DNA of 64,000 nt from Streptomyces sparsogenes (GCF_001704635.1 NZ_MAXF01000038.1:124001-188000); one strand, 5' to 3'. Shown: positions 25,662 to 35,218, numbered from the stretch's first letter. Numbers and translations are program-made. The notes: generated by a model not told the origin, from the sequence alone.

Positions 25662-26762
25662 ATGCCTTCGCCTTGGGGCGGGGCGCTGCCGGACGAGTCC
25701 GGGCCCGCGAAGGCCCGGACTCGTTCCTGGCTCGCCTCGCTCGGTATCGACCGGGGCGACATCGTGCGCACGGAGACTTTCACGGCCCGCAACAGCGTGG
25801 CCATGCTGCACTTCGAGGACGGCACCGCGCTCCTGCTGAAAAAAGTTGATCCGGCAACATCCAAAGCCGTCGGCACGGCGACGGGCAACGAGGAGACGAT
25901 GCTCAGGCTGCTGCCCGAAGCCGGGGTCCCGCAATTCGCCCAGGCGGCGGTTCCCCGTTTCGTCGCGGCCGACCCGGAAACCGAAACCCTCGTCATGGAG
26001 GGAAAGACCGGATTCATCTCGATGCGGGAATTCACCCGGAACTCCCCGGTCATTCCCGTGCCGACGCTGGTCTCCCTGGCCTCCGTGACGGCCGGGATAC
26101 ACCGCGCGCCCGTGGACCGGATCGCCGCGGACCCGAGATACGCCCCGCAGCTCATCGATTTCCCTTTCGCGTCCTTCGTCACCCTGACGCCGGCAGAGCT
26201 GGCGAGCGGTCCCGGAATGGACTATTTCGACTACGCGGCCGCCATGCAGTCGGTCGACGAGAGCGTGGCCCGGCTGCGGGACGGGTGGGGCCCCAAGAGC
26301 CTGGTGCACTTCGACCTGCGGGACGACAACGTCCTGTTCAAGGACCCGGACGGCGCCCAGCCCCGGGTCGCGCTGGTCGACTGGGAACTGGCCGGATTCG
26401 GTGACCCCATGCTTGACGTGGGCACGGTCGTCGGCCAGCTGCTGATCCGCTGGCTGCACACGGTGCGGGGCGACGCCGCCAGTCTGTCCCGGGCCGACAC
26501 CTGGGCCACCGTGCGGCGCAACGTCGGCCTCTTCCTCACCGCCTACGAACACGGCGCCGCGCTCTCGGCCGAGCAGCGGGACGACGCCTTCCGCTACGCC
26601 GGTCTGGCGACCTTGATGTACGCCGCCGGGCGGCTGGAGCAGATCGGCTCGCTGGGCCGGATCGGGCACCTGTGCCTCTTCGTGGGCCGCAAGCTGCTGA
26701 CCGACCCCCAGGGCCTGGCCCGGCTGCTCTCGCCCGGCCGGCCGGCGAAGGCGGGCGCATGA
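25662..26762 (+). CDS. Phosphotransferase-like protein of the thioamitide cluster (TvaC-type)
   Basis: A 366-residue APH-fold protein. The catalytic loop is VHFDLRDDNVLF, the metal-binding motif is ALVDWELAGFGDP, and an ATP-lobe Lys is possible in LLLKKVD. In thioviridamide-type clusters two such proteins plus a HopA1-like protein are credited with phosphorylating and eliminating Ser/Thr to make the dehydro residue for the AviCys ring. ATG at 25662 has GGGAGGG seven bases ahead; an in-frame ATG at 25593 would add 23 residues. The stop overlaps the next gene as ATGA. It is co-directional with the precursor. Confidence 0.88.
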   Translation: MPSPWGGALPDESGPAKARTRSWLASLGIDRGDIVRTETFTARNSVAMLHFEDGTALLLKKVDPATSKAVGTATGNEETMLRLLPEAGVPQFAQAAVPRFVAADPETETLVMEGKTGFISMREFTRNSPVIPVPTLVSLASVTAGIHRAPVDRIAADPRYAPQLIDFPFASFVTLTPAELASGPGMDYFDYAAAMQSVDESVARLRDGWGPKSLVHFDLRDDNVLFKDPDGAQPRVALVDWELAGFGDPMLDVGTVVGQLLIRWLHTVRGDAASLSRADTWATVRRNVGLFLTAYEHGAALSAEQRDDAFRYAGLATLMYAAGRLEQIGSLGRIGHLCLFVGRKLLTDPQGLARLLSPGRPAKAGA

Positions 26763-27763
26763 ACCGCTACCGAGCGGCGTTCTCCGCGATCGCCGAAGAC
26801 GTCGAGGTGCTGAGCGAATCGGCCTTCGTCCACCGCGAGTGGGGTGAGCTGCGCCCCGCTCCGGGCGTCGAGTCCGCCCCCGGCGACCTGCCCGTGCTGC
26901 CCCATCTGTCCCGGTTCCTGTATCTGAGCTACTACGCCGGCGACGCCCGGGCCGCCCGCTGGCTGATCGACGGCGCCCCGGTGGTGCTGGGCACCCGCAG
27001 ACGCGAGGACCCGGCCGTGGCCCGCGCGCTGGACGAGGCCAACCAGGGCAGCGGCTACTGGGACAGCGGCTGGCGGGCGGTTCCCACGGGGCCCGGGGGC
27101 CGGCGCGTGACCAAGAACGGTCTGACCCTGACCGTCACGGCACAGGAGACCCTGCCGCCGTCGCCCGCGCCCGGCCGGCCGGTCGCCGTGAAGTTCCCGC
27201 CCGCGCGCCCGTACATGTACCCCGGCTGGTACCTCGCCATCGGCGACGAGGGCATGCCCCGCCACGGCGAACGGCCCGTCGTACGCCTGTACTACACGCC
27301 GGGCGACCCCGCGTCCGCCGCCGGCCTGATGCGCGCGCTCACCGGGCGGCTGTGCGCCGCCCGCGTCCCGTACCAGCTCAAGGCGGCCAACCACCCGGAG
27401 GGGTACGAGCGGCGGGACGCGATGGTCCTGTACCTGTACCGCGACGACTGGCTGCTCTTGGAGCGGGAGCTGGCGGACATCCACCGCCGGCACCTGGACG
27501 CGCTCCGGGACACCGGGCCGGCCTTCGCGCTGGAACTGGGCCGGGGCTGGTGGCTGGCGGACGAGCCGGAGCAGCGGCAGGGCCGGCTGATGAGCTTCGG
27601 CCAGCACCGCTGTCTGCTGGTCGCCGAGGGCCTGGTCGCGGCCTGGCGCGACGGCCGGACCACGGCGGCGGACCGGCTGGACGCCATCGAGGAGCGGTAC
27701 CGGGCGGAGCGGCTCGACGCCGCCCACCCCTACCTCAACGCCCGAGGGAGCGCCGTCCGATGA
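26759..27763 (+). CDS. HopA1-type (T3SS effector-like) protein of the thioamitide cluster (TvaD-type)
   Basis: A 334-residue protein coupled by ATGA overlaps to both neighbours. Conserved-looking blocks are [63 protein letters not shown] and [13 protein letters not shown] (each a separate segment). HopA1-domain proteins act as phospho-Ser/Thr lyases in related RiPP pathways (thioamitides, lipolanthines). Order between the two kinase-like genes fits TvaC-D-E. Its likely job is beta-elimination on the core Thr/Ser. The family call rests on context and remembered layout more than on one motif. Confidence 0.82.
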   Translation: MNRYRAAFSAIAEDVEVLSESAFVHREWGELRPAPGVESAPGDLPVLPHLSRFLYLSYYAGDARAARWLIDGAPVVLGTRRREDPAVARALDEANQGSGYWDSGWRAVPTGPGGRRVTKNGLTLTVTAQETLPPSPAPGRPVAVKFPPARPYMYPGWYLAIGDEGMPRHGERPVVRLYYTPGDPASAAGLMRALTGRLCAARVPYQLKAANHPEGYERRDAMVLYLYRDDWLLLERELADIHRRHLDALRDTGPAFALELGRGWWLADEPEQRQGRLMSFGQHRCLLVAEGLVAAWRDGRTTAADRLDAIEERYRAERLDAAHPYLNARGSAVR

Positions 27764-28704
27764 CCCAAGCCGCCGTGCGGGCCGGGCAGCCGGTGCGCTC
27801 GCTGCCCGGCCCGTTCGTCACCCGGGTCTGCCTCCGGGTGGAGGGGGGCTACCGCTGGGGCGAGAGCGTCCCGGCGGCCTCCGCCGCGTATCTCGACGCC
27901 GCCGCCCTGCGCGGGCTCGGCGAGGCGATCGCCGCGACCCCGGCCGCGCCCCACGCCTGCGTCCCGGCGCTGGCCGACGACCGCACCGCCGTCCACCCCG
28001 CCGTGGGCACCCCGGCGCTGCTCAGCGACGCCGTCTTCGGCGGCCGGGGCGACGCCGCCACCCCACCGGCTGAGCGGACTTTCCACGACCTCGGCGGCTT
28101 CCTCGCCCGGCTGCACGCCATCCCCGTGGGGCGCGCGCCCGCCCTGCCGGCCAGATCCCGCCCGGCCTGGCTGGACGCGGCGCCGCGGGCGGCGGAGTCC
28201 ATCCGCGCCGCCCTGGACCGCCTCGAGGGGGCCGCGGCTCCCCGGATCCGGCGCCTCGCCGGCGCGGGGGCCGACGCCGCGCCCGGGGCGGTCCCCCGGA
28301 CCGTCGTGCACGGCCGGCTGTCGACCGCCTCCTGTGTGCCCGGCCCGGTGCCGCGCGTGCTCGGCTGGCGGGAGGCCGGGCTGGCCGACCCCATGACCGA
28401 CCTCGCCTTCCTGCTGCGGGACCTCGTACAGGCGGCGGCTGCCATGGGAGCGCGGGAGCTCCAGGAACAGCGGGCGCGGCTGGCGGCCGAGGGCTACGAG
28501 ACGGCCCGGGGCGCCCGGCTGAGCGAGGAGGAGCACGCCCGGCTGGCCGGGCACCTCGCCTCCGGCGTCCTCCAGCACGTCGCCCTGCGCGCCTGGTCGG
28601 CGTCCGATCCCCGGGGCGCCGAGGCGCTGCTGCGCCGGGCGGAAGAGTCCCTGCCGGGCGTCCTCGGCGCCTTCGGCACCCCCCAGGAGGTGATCGGCCG
28701 ATGA
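27760..28704 (+). CDS. Second phosphotransferase-like protein of the thioamitide cluster (TvaE-type)
   Basis: A 314-residue divergent APH-like protein. [17 protein letters not shown] resembles the helical linker of aminoglycoside phosphotransferases. The catalytic-loop position reads [11 protein letters not shown], and [22 protein letters not shown] replaces the usual DxD/E block. The normal catalytic Asp after VHG and the metal Asp are therefore missing or changed, and it may work as a non-catalytic partner of the TvaC/D pair. ATGA overlaps couple it to the genes on both sides. Confidence 0.82.
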   Translation: MTQAAVRAGQPVRSLPGPFVTRVCLRVEGGYRWGESVPAASAAYLDAAALRGLGEAIAATPAAPHACVPALADDRTAVHPAVGTPALLSDAVFGGRGDAATPPAERTFHDLGGFLARLHAIPVGRAPALPARSRPAWLDAAPRAAESIRAALDRLEGAAAPRIRRLAGAGADAAPGAVPRTVVHGRLSTASCVPGPVPRVLGWREAGLADPMTDLAFLLRDLVQAAAAMGARELQEQRARLAAEGYETARGARLSEEEHARLAGHLASGVLQHVALRAWSASDPRGAEALLRRAEESLPGVLGAFGTPQEVIGR

Positions 28705-29306
28705 GCGAACGCGCCGACGGCGCCCAGCGGGCGCTCGCCCAGGTCCGGCTGTTGTGGGGGGTGTGCGGCTCGTTCTCGGCGGTCGCGGTCCCCCATGTGA
28801 ACGCGTGGCTGCGCGGCACCGTCGGGGTCCAGGAGATCCGCACCGTCATGACCGCGCAGGCCCGCGCCCTCATGGGCCCGCGCATGATCGAGGCCGTCAC
28901 CGGCCACGCCCCGGTCACCGACTGGGAGGACCACAAGGGCGGAGGCGCCGCCCATGTCGCCCTCGGCGCCTGGGCGGATGTGCTGGTGATCCTGCCGGCC
29001 ACGGCCAACTTCCTGGCCAAGGCGGCCCACGGCATCGCGGACGACGTCCTGACGGCCACCGTGCTCGCGGCCGAGTGCCCCACCGTCATCGCCCCCGTCA
29101 TGAACGCGGCCATGTGGTCGAAACCCGCCGTACAGCGCAATGTCGACCAGCTGCGCGAGGACGGCTACCGGATCGTCGAGCCGAAGGAGGGGATCTCCCT
29201 CACCGAGGGCCGCCGGGAGCCCGGTTCGCTCGGTGACTTCCAGTCGGCGATCTCCACCGCCCTGATCCAGGCGGCCGCCCGCCGCACCGACCCTCGAGGA
29301 CAGTGA
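28701..29306 (+). CDS. Flavin-dependent Cys decarboxylase (TvaF-type, HFCD family)
   Basis: A 201-residue flavoprotein of the EpiD/Dfp family. The nucleotide-binding start is [13 protein letters not shown]. Catalytic His is about H85 in [20 protein letters not shown], followed by [11 protein letters not shown], and the substrate-binding motif is PVMNAAMW (132-139). These enzymes oxidatively decarboxylate a C-terminal Cys to an enethiolate. Here the product would add to the dehydrated Thr82 to close the AviMeCys ring. The start overlaps the previous stop as ATGA. Confidence 0.93.
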   Translation: MSERADGAQRALAQVRLLWGVCGSFSAVAVPHVNAWLRGTVGVQEIRTVMTAQARALMGPRMIEAVTGHAPVTDWEDHKGGGAAHVALGAWADVLVILPATANFLAKAAHGIADDVLTATVLAAECPTVIAPVMNAAMWSKPAVQRNVDQLREDGYRIVEPKEGISLTEGRREPGSLGDFQSAISTALIQAAARRTDPRGQ

Positions 29307-29313
29307 TCAGCAC

Positions 29314-30534
29314 ATGCCCAAACTCTCGCCCGACACCGTGCTCCACCGGGTGCCGTCCTTCATCGCCGAGGTCGACACCAGCAACGAAGTGAAGATCCAC
29401 TTCGAGAGCCGGATCCTCAAGCTCGGACATGACGCGCTCGGCCTGCTCGACCTCTTCCACCAGCCGCGCACGGTCGGCGAGGCCCTGACCCTGCTCGGCC
29501 CCCGGCTGAAGGGACGGCCCAGGGCCGCCCAGGACGCGCTGGCGACCGTGGTCTCGCTCCACCAGGCGGGCCTGCTGCGCACCGAACCGGTCGAGAGCTT
29601 CAGCGACCAGCCGTTCCCCAAGGGCGGTTACGACGCCGCGTTCGTCCACATCGCCATGCTGGAGGACCCCGTACGCAAGGCCTCCTTCCAGCAGGCGGTC
29701 CGCGACACGGTGCGGGACGGGGATGTGGTGCTCGACCTGGGCACCGGCTCCGGCATCCTGGCCATCACCGCGGCGCAGGCGGGGGCCCGCAAGGTCTACG
29801 CGGTCGAGCCGGCCGGCATGGTCCACCTCGCCCGGCGGATCGCCGAACGCAACGGCGTCGCCGACCGCATCGAGTTCATCCGCGGCTGGTCGCCCCAGCT
29901 GGAACTCCCCGAGCCGGCCGACGTCCTGCTGACCGACATCGTCGGCAACGAGGCGCTGGACATGCGGATCTGGGAGACCGTCCAGGACGCGCGGCGCCGG
30001 CTGATGACGGACTCGCCCCGCCTCGTCCCCGGCCGGCTCACCTCGTACGCGACGCTGGCCCGCATCCCCGACGAGGTGCTCGACAAGCACCGCGTCACCC
30101 AGGGCCACCTGGCGCGCTGGAAGGAGATGTTCGGCATCGACTTCGGCCCCATGGCGGAGTCCGAGGCCCGGCGCTCCATCGGCTTCTACGAGCGCCCGGA
30201 GACCGTACAGACCTGGGACTTCCTCTCCAAGCCCGCCGAGCTGTACCAGGTCGACCTCCACCAGGACATGGCCGGCCCGCTGGAGACCCGTCCCACGCTC
30301 ACCGCCGACCGCGCGGGCGAGGTCAACGGCGTGGTCGTCCACTTCGAGGCGCGGCTCGGGCCGGACACCACCCTGTCGACGGCCCCCTGGCTGGGCTGCG
30401 CCCGCAGCCACTGGTACACCGCCGTCTGGGCCCTCACCGAACCCGTCACGGTCGAGCCGGGCCAGGACCTCTCCTACGTCTACCGGTACCTCGGCGACGG
30501 CACCTCCCACTTCGAACCCGTCAGCGGCCGTTAA
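29314..30534 (+). CDS. SAM-dependent methyltransferase of the thioamitide cluster (TvaG-type, PRMT-like)
   Basis: A 406-residue protein. An N-terminal region of about 100 residues looks like a winged-helix/RRE-type segment (HRVPSFIAEVDTSNEVKIHF, LGLLDLFHQPRTVGEALTLL). A Rossmann methyltransferase with SAM motif DLGTGSGILAI (from residue 141) follows. HIAMLEDPVRKASFQQAV before it, and the C-terminal beta-barrel-like half, recall protein arginine methyltransferases. In characterised thioamitides this enzyme makes the bis-N-methylated histidinium. ATG at 29314 is seven bases after the previous stop. Confidence 0.9.
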   Translation: MPKLSPDTVLHRVPSFIAEVDTSNEVKIHFESRILKLGHDALGLLDLFHQPRTVGEALTLLGPRLKGRPRAAQDALATVVSLHQAGLLRTEPVESFSDQPFPKGGYDAAFVHIAMLEDPVRKASFQQAVRDTVRDGDVVLDLGTGSGILAITAAQAGARKVYAVEPAGMVHLARRIAERNGVADRIEFIRGWSPQLELPEPADVLLTDIVGNEALDMRIWETVQDARRRLMTDSPRLVPGRLTSYATLARIPDEVLDKHRVTQGHLARWKEMFGIDFGPMAESEARRSIGFYERPETVQTWDFLSKPAELYQVDLHQDMAGPLETRPTLTADRAGEVNGVVVHFEARLGPDTTLSTAPWLGCARSHWYTAVWALTEPVTVEPGQDLSYVYRYLGDGTSHFEPVSGR

Positions 30535-30568
30535 CCCCCGCGGACAGCGCACCCAAGGAGTACCCGCG

Positions 30569-31921
30569 TTGAAACTGCGTTCCAGCGTCCCCAAGATCAC
30601 CGGAAACGGCCCGCACCGCGAGATCACCGCCGAGACCACGTACGCCCGCATGGTGCCGCACCTCAAGCGGATCGGGGTGACCAGGGTCGCCGACATCACC
30701 GGCCTCGACCGGGTCGGCATCCCCGTCTACAACGCCATCTCCCCACGGTCGTTCGACATCATCTCCGTCTACAACGGCAAGGGCGCCACGAAGATCGACG
30801 CCAAGACGTCGGCCGTCATGGAGGCCGCCGAGCGCTTCGCCGCCGCCCTGCCCATGCGGCCGGCCGCGATCGCCTCGTACCCGGAGCTGGAGAAGTCCGG
30901 GCGCCGCGTGCTCGACCCCAGGTCGTGCAACTTCGAGCTGCACCACGCCTACCGCATCGACACGCCCATCTCCTGGGTCGAGGGCTACGACCTCATGAAC
31001 GAGTGCGGCGTCCTGGTGCCGCAGTTCCTGGCCGGCTACTACATGAGCTACCACGAGGTGCCCTGCTACCCGGTCTCCACGACCAACGGGATCGCCTCCG
31101 GCAACTCGCTGGAGGAGGCCATCTGCCACGCCCTGTGCGAGCTGGTCGAGCGCGACGACTGGACCATGGCCGACCTGATCTCCAACCGGCTCGGCAAGCT
31201 CGCCGCCGAGGACGGGGCCGGCCCCGTCGGGGCCGCCATCCGGGCCTGGGCGCAGGAGCGCCACCCCAGCCTCGACCCGGCGACGCTCCCGCCCCGGGCC
31301 CAGTTCTTCATGGAGAAGTTCCTCGACGCGGGCATCGCCATCGAGGTCAAGAACATCACCTCGGCGACCGGCATCCCCAGCTTCCAGGCCGTGGTCTCGG
31401 AGTTCGTCGCCGAGTCGTTCTCCCGTTCCCACCACGGCATCGGCACCCACCCGGACGCCGAGGTCGCGGTCGTGCGGGCGATCAGCGAGGTGGCCCAATC
31501 CCGCGTCGTGGACATCCAGGCCATGCGCGAGGACATCACCGCCGCCGGACAGCCCGTCGAGAAGGCCCTCTACCACGTGCGGCGCAGCAACCGCGCGAAC
31601 CCCGACTCGTGGGCCATCAAGCCGTCGGCCCGCCCGGTGCGCTTCGGCGACGTCCCGTCGCACCCCAGCACCGACGTCATGGACGACGTCCGGCTGCTGC
31701 TCCAGCGGCTGCGGGCCCGCGGACTCGACCGGGCCATCGCCGTCGACCTGTCCGCGCCCGGCGTACCCGCCACGGTCGTACGCGTCATCGTGCCCGGCAT
31801 CGAGTCCTGGACCGTCGACCGCAACAAGCTCGGGCCACGGGCCGCCCAGGCCTGGAACAGCGCCCTGGCAGCCATCCACTCCGCTCAGCGGGCGCCGCGG
31901 AGCCCCGCCGCCGCCCAGTGA
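30569..31921 (+). CDS. YcaO-domain protein for thioamide formation (TvaH-type)
   Basis: A 450-residue YcaO enzyme that uses ATP to activate backbone amides. ATP-site segments typical of the family are KTSAVMEAAERFAAALP, the double-Glu region SLEEAICHALCELVERDDW and RAISEVAQSR. The TfuA gene follows, and YcaO-TfuA pairs install thioamides. The start is TTG at 30569, eight bases after AAGGAG; no better ATG or GTG exists. The C-terminus has no PxPxP tail of the azoline-forming type, which fits a thioamidation role. Confidence 0.93.
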   Translation: MKLRSSVPKITGNGPHREITAETTYARMVPHLKRIGVTRVADITGLDRVGIPVYNAISPRSFDIISVYNGKGATKIDAKTSAVMEAAERFAAALPMRPAAIASYPELEKSGRRVLDPRSCNFELHHAYRIDTPISWVEGYDLMNECGVLVPQFLAGYYMSYHEVPCYPVSTTNGIASGNSLEEAICHALCELVERDDWTMADLISNRLGKLAAEDGAGPVGAAIRAWAQERHPSLDPATLPPRAQFFMEKFLDAGIAIEVKNITSATGIPSFQAVVSEFVAESFSRSHHGIGTHPDAEVAVVRAISEVAQSRVVDIQAMREDITAAGQPVEKALYHVRRSNRANPDSWAIKPSARPVRFGDVPSHPSTDVMDDVRLLLQRLRARGLDRAIAVDLSAPGVPATVVRVIVPGIESWTVDRNKLGPRAAQAWNSALAAIHSAQRAPRSPAAAQ

Positions 31922-31935
31922 CGGGAGAAGACATC

Positions 31936-32628
31936 ATGCGCACGGTCATATTCGTCGGCCCCAGCCTGCCGCCCGAGGAGGCGGCGGCCCAGCTGCCCGG
32001 GGCCGAGTTCCTGCCCCCCATCGAGCGGGGCGACATCGACACCCTCATGGCACAGGACCAGCCGCCGCGCCGCATCGGCATCATCGACGGCAAGTTCCTC
32101 CAGAGCTTCTCGATCTCCCCCAAGGAGATCCTGCGCGCCATGGACCGCGGCGTCCGCGTCTGGGGGTCGTCCAGCATGGGCGCCCTGCGCGCCGCCGAAC
32201 TCGACGTCTACGGCATGACCGGGGTCGGCACCGTCTACGACAGATACGCCTCCGGCGCGATCGAGGACGACGACGAGGTCGCCATCACCTTCGACAGCGA
32301 GTCGCTCCGCCCGGTGTGCGAACCCATGGTCAACATCCGGGTCGCGACCGAGGCGGCGCTGCGCCGGGGGGTGGTGGGCGAGGAGGACGCGGAACTGTTC
32401 CTCACGACCGCCAAGTCCCTGTACTTCCCGCAGCGCACCAGCGCCGCCGCCCTGCACCGGCTGAAGGGCACCATGGCCGAGCCCGCGCGGCAGCGCCTCG
32501 CCGACTTTCTGCGTTCCCCCGAGGCCCCCGACGCCAAGCGGGAGGACGCCATCGCCCTGCTGGCCGCCATGCGTCAGGACGCGCGGGGACAGGAGACCGA
32601 GCCGACCGTGGAGGTGGCCGCCCGATGA
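31936..32628 (+). CDS. TfuA-domain protein (TvaI-type)
   Basis: A 230-residue TfuA-like partner of YcaO. The start VIFVGPSLPPEEAAAQLPGA is followed by the typical block GIIDGKFLQSFSISPKEILR, VWGSSSMGALRAAEL and GVGTVYDRY. TfuA proteins are thought to help deliver sulfide or thiocarboxylate to the YcaO-activated amide. The ATG at 31936 has GGGAGAAG upstream, 14 bases after ycaO. The stop overlaps the dioxygenase start as ATGA. Confidence 0.93.
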   Translation: MRTVIFVGPSLPPEEAAAQLPGAEFLPPIERGDIDTLMAQDQPPRRIGIIDGKFLQSFSISPKEILRAMDRGVRVWGSSSMGALRAAELDVYGMTGVGTVYDRYASGAIEDDDEVAITFDSESLRPVCEPMVNIRVATEAALRRGVVGEEDAELFLTTAKSLYFPQRTSAAALHRLKGTMAEPARQRLADFLRSPEAPDAKREDAIALLAAMRQDARGQETEPTVEVAAR

Positions 32629-33521
32629 CCACGCTCGCCCCCGACCTGGCGGAGCGGTTCCGCACCGACGGCTTCGCCTTCCCCGTGAACGCGCTCACCC
32701 CGGCCGAGGCCGAACAGGCGCTCGCCGGATGCCACACCTACCTGCGGACCGTGAGCGCGGCGGGCGGTGCCCTGGCCCGGTACGCGGCGTTCCCGAAGAT
32801 CCACCTGGTCGCCTCGTGGGCCGACCGGATCGTCCACCACCCCGCGATCCTCGACGCCGTCGAGGCACTGCTGGGACCCGAGCTGCTGGTGTGGTCCACC
32901 AATCTCTTCGTCCGGCCCGCGCACAGCGGCAGCTCGCTCGCCTGGCACCAGGACGCCGTCTACCTCGGCCTGGACGGCTATCAGCAGCACGCCGCCCGGG
33001 TCTGGGTGGCGCTCACCGACACCACGGTCGCCAACGGCACCATGCGCTACGCCCGCGGCTCGCACCTCGGCGGCGCCCTGCCGCACCGGTTCAGCGGCTC
33101 CGGGCTCGAGGACATCATGCGCGGTGAGGAGATCGCCGTCGACATCGACGAGGCGGCCACCGTCGATGTCATCCTCAACGCCGGCCAGTGCTCCGTGCAC
33201 CACCTGGCCATGGCCCACTGCTCGGGCCCCAACCACACCGACGCCGGACGGTTCAACTTCGCGATCGACTACGTCACGCCGCGGGTCCGCCCCACCGCCG
33301 GGGAGGACAGCGCCCTGCTGGTCCGCGGCGCGGACCCGGGCGCCTTCCTGCCGGAGTCCAGGCCCGCCTCCGACTTCGACCAGGCCGCGCTGCGGGAGTT
33401 CTACGCCGCCGTCGCCCGCCGGCAGAAGCGGATCGACCAGACGGTCCTGGGGCGCGGCGGCAAGCCCGGCGGCGACCCGGCCCGGGACGGGGCCCAGGAC
33501 CGGGCCCAGGACCCGGCATGA
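32625..33521 (+). CDS. Phytanoyl-CoA dioxygenase-like Fe(II)/2-oxoglutarate hydroxylase (TvaJ-type)
   Basis: A 298-residue PhyH-fold oxygenase. Iron ligands are H108 and D110 in LAWHQDAVYLG, with the distal His at about 198 in MAHCSGPNHTD. The 2-oxoglutarate-binding Arg is likely R209 in GRFNFAIDY. In thioviridamide-like pathways this enzyme hydroxylates the beta-carbon of the core histidine. The disordered C-terminus carries Gly/Asp/Pro repeats. It overlaps both neighbours by four bases, which places it firmly in the cluster. Confidence 0.91.
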   Translation: MTTLAPDLAERFRTDGFAFPVNALTPAEAEQALAGCHTYLRTVSAAGGALARYAAFPKIHLVASWADRIVHHPAILDAVEALLGPELLVWSTNLFVRPAHSGSSLAWHQDAVYLGLDGYQQHAARVWVALTDTTVANGTMRYARGSHLGGALPHRFSGSGLEDIMRGEEIAVDIDEAATVDVILNAGQCSVHHLAMAHCSGPNHTDAGRFNFAIDYVTPRVRPTAGEDSALLVRGADPGAFLPESRPASDFDQAALREFYAAVARRQKRIDQTVLGRGGKPGGDPARDGAQDRAQDPA

Positions 33522-34327
33522 CGGGCCCGCTCGCCGACTCCGCCGTCGCCGACGCCGGCTGGCTGTCCGGCGTCGCGCCGCCCTGGTGGACGAGCGGACG
33601 CACCCCGGACAGCATGGACCTGTCGGGCTGGATGCCGCCCGTGATCGACCAGGGGCAGATCCCGCTGTGCACCGCCGCGGTCACCGCGGCGATCGCCGGC
33701 TACTACGCCCGCCGGGCCGAGCGGCTGGAGTTCACGCCCTCCGTCCTGTTCAACTACCGCCTCTCCCGCACACTCGCGGGCTCCGCCGACCGCAGGGGCT
33801 CGCGACTGGAACACAGCTTCCGCGCCTGGGCGGAGTTCGGGCTGTGCGAGGAGGCCCTCTGGCCGTACGACGAGCACGGCCGGACCAGGGTCGACCGGGA
33901 CCCGCCCGAGCACTGCCACACCACGGCGCGCCGCACCCGTCCGCTCGCGCGGTCGCTCTCCGCCCCGGACGGGCCCGGCCTGCTCGGCCTGGCGCGCCGC
34001 GCGATCGCCATGGGCATCCCGGTGAGCGTGGAGGTCCGGCTCTGCCCGTCGATCTCCATGTCCCTGGTCAACGGCGGTGTCATCCCCGTACAGCTGGCGA
34101 CGGAGCTGTCCGTGGGACCCCATGTGGTGCTGCTGACGGGCTATGACGACCGGGCGGAGACCGCCCCGTACGACCGGGGCGCCGGACCGGGCGCCTTCCG
34201 GGTCCGCAACAGCTGGGGAACCGGCTGGGGTGACCAGGGCTACGGCCTGCTGCCCTACGCCTTCCTCGAACAGCGGCTGACGGGCGAGCACTGGATCGTC
34301 GTCGAAGAGGACTGGCGGAAGCGGTGA
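33518..34327 (+). CDS. Papain-like (C1A) cysteine peptidase (TvaK-type)
   Basis: A 269-residue C1-family peptidase without a signal peptide. The catalytic triad is visible: oxyanion Gln45 and Cys51 in IDQGQIPLCTAA, His in GPHVVLLTGYDD, and Asn in VRNSWGTGWGDQGYG. It is the obvious candidate for removing the 74-residue leader at AQG/SVM in the cytoplasm. It starts within the dioxygenase stop (ATGA) and its stop overlaps the next GTG. Confidence 0.92.
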   Translation: MTGPLADSAVADAGWLSGVAPPWWTSGRTPDSMDLSGWMPPVIDQGQIPLCTAAVTAAIAGYYARRAERLEFTPSVLFNYRLSRTLAGSADRRGSRLEHSFRAWAEFGLCEEALWPYDEHGRTRVDRDPPEHCHTTARRTRPLARSLSAPDGPGLLGLARRAIAMGIPVSVEVRLCPSISMSLVNGGVIPVQLATELSVGPHVVLLTGYDDRAETAPYDRGAGPGAFRVRNSWGTGWGDQGYGLLPYAFLEQRLTGEHWIVVEEDWRKR

Positions 34328-35202
34328 CGGCGACGGGAAGCGCCCGGCCGGAGGAGGGATCGGCAGTGCGGGGATTTCTGACGGCGGCCGCCCGCTGGGC
34401 GGCGCCCACGGTCGTCCTCGCCCAGGTCTGCCTCGTGTGGACCGGCGTGTTCAGCCTGGGCGAGGCGGTGGCGGTCGGGCTGCTCCTCGAACTCCTCCTG
34501 GCCGGGATCGTCATCACCGAGATCGCCCTGGCCAGAAGGGCCTTCACGGCCTCGCGGAGCCGGGGAGCCGACGGCCAGGAGGCGCTGAACCACGCCCTGG
34601 CCGCGGTCCTCCCCGCCCCCGTGGCCAAGGCGATGGGGATGGAGTTCGGGCTCCTGCGCGCCCTGTGGCGCTGGGCCCGCCGCAGGACCGACGCGCCGGA
34701 CGGGCACGCGGCCCTGCCCTACGGTTCCGCGATCAAGCCGATCATGTGGGTGATGGTCGCCCTCGTGCCGCTCGAGGTGCTCGCCGTCGAGTTCCTGGTC
34801 CCCTGGCCGGTGGCGCGCATCGTCCTCCTGGTGCTCTCCGGGTACGGCACGGTGTGGGTGCTCGGGTTCATCGCGGCCCTCTCCATCCGCCCCCATACCG
34901 TCGGCGACGGGAAAATGGTCCTGCGCTTCGCCCACTTCACCCAGATCACCATCCCGCTGGAACTCGTCGCGTCGGTGCGCGAGGCCCGGCACGGCGGCTA
35001 CCGCAGGGCCGTCCAGATCGACGACGGCGTGCTGGCGATGCCGATCGGCGACTCCACCACGCTCAGCGTCACGCTGCGCGAGCCGTACCCGGTGGCGCCC
35101 AAGCCGGGCAGGCCGGCCCAGGAGGTCCGCGAGGTCCGTTTCGCCGCGGACAGCACGCGCGACGCCGTCCGCGTCCTCACCGCGCACATCGCCGCCGAGT
35201 GA
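34324..35202 (+). CDS. Membrane protein at the end of the thioamitide cluster
   Basis: A 292-residue protein with about four membrane helices: TVVLAQVCLVWTGVF, AVGLLLELLLAGIVI, IMWVMVALVPLEVLAVEFLV and IVLLVLSGYGTVWVLGFIAA. A soluble C-terminal domain of about 100 residues follows. It starts at a GTG overlapping the peptidase stop as GTGA and is the last co-directional gene. It is not a recognised transporter, although the cluster otherwise lacks an exporter, so a role in export or self-protection is possible. Function unknown. Confidence 0.8.
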   Translation: MTATGSARPEEGSAVRGFLTAAARWAAPTVVLAQVCLVWTGVFSLGEAVAVGLLLELLLAGIVITEIALARRAFTASRSRGADGQEALNHALAAVLPAPVAKAMGMEFGLLRALWRWARRRTDAPDGHAALPYGSAIKPIMWVMVALVPLEVLAVEFLVPWPVARIVLLVLSGYGTVWVLGFIAALSIRPHTVGDGKMVLRFAHFTQITIPLELVASVREARHGGYRRAVQIDDGVLAMPIGDSTTLSVTLREPYPVAPKPGRPAQEVREVRFAADSTRDAVRVLTAHIAAE

Positions 35203-35218
35203 CCCTCCCCGGGCGCCC

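Noticed and set aside
25312..35202. Class III lanthipeptide or lipolanthine cluster
   Set aside because: The kinase-like, HopA1-like and decarboxylase genes fit that idea, but the YcaO-TfuA pair, PhyH-type oxygenase and core SVMAAAATVAFHC point to a thioamitide.
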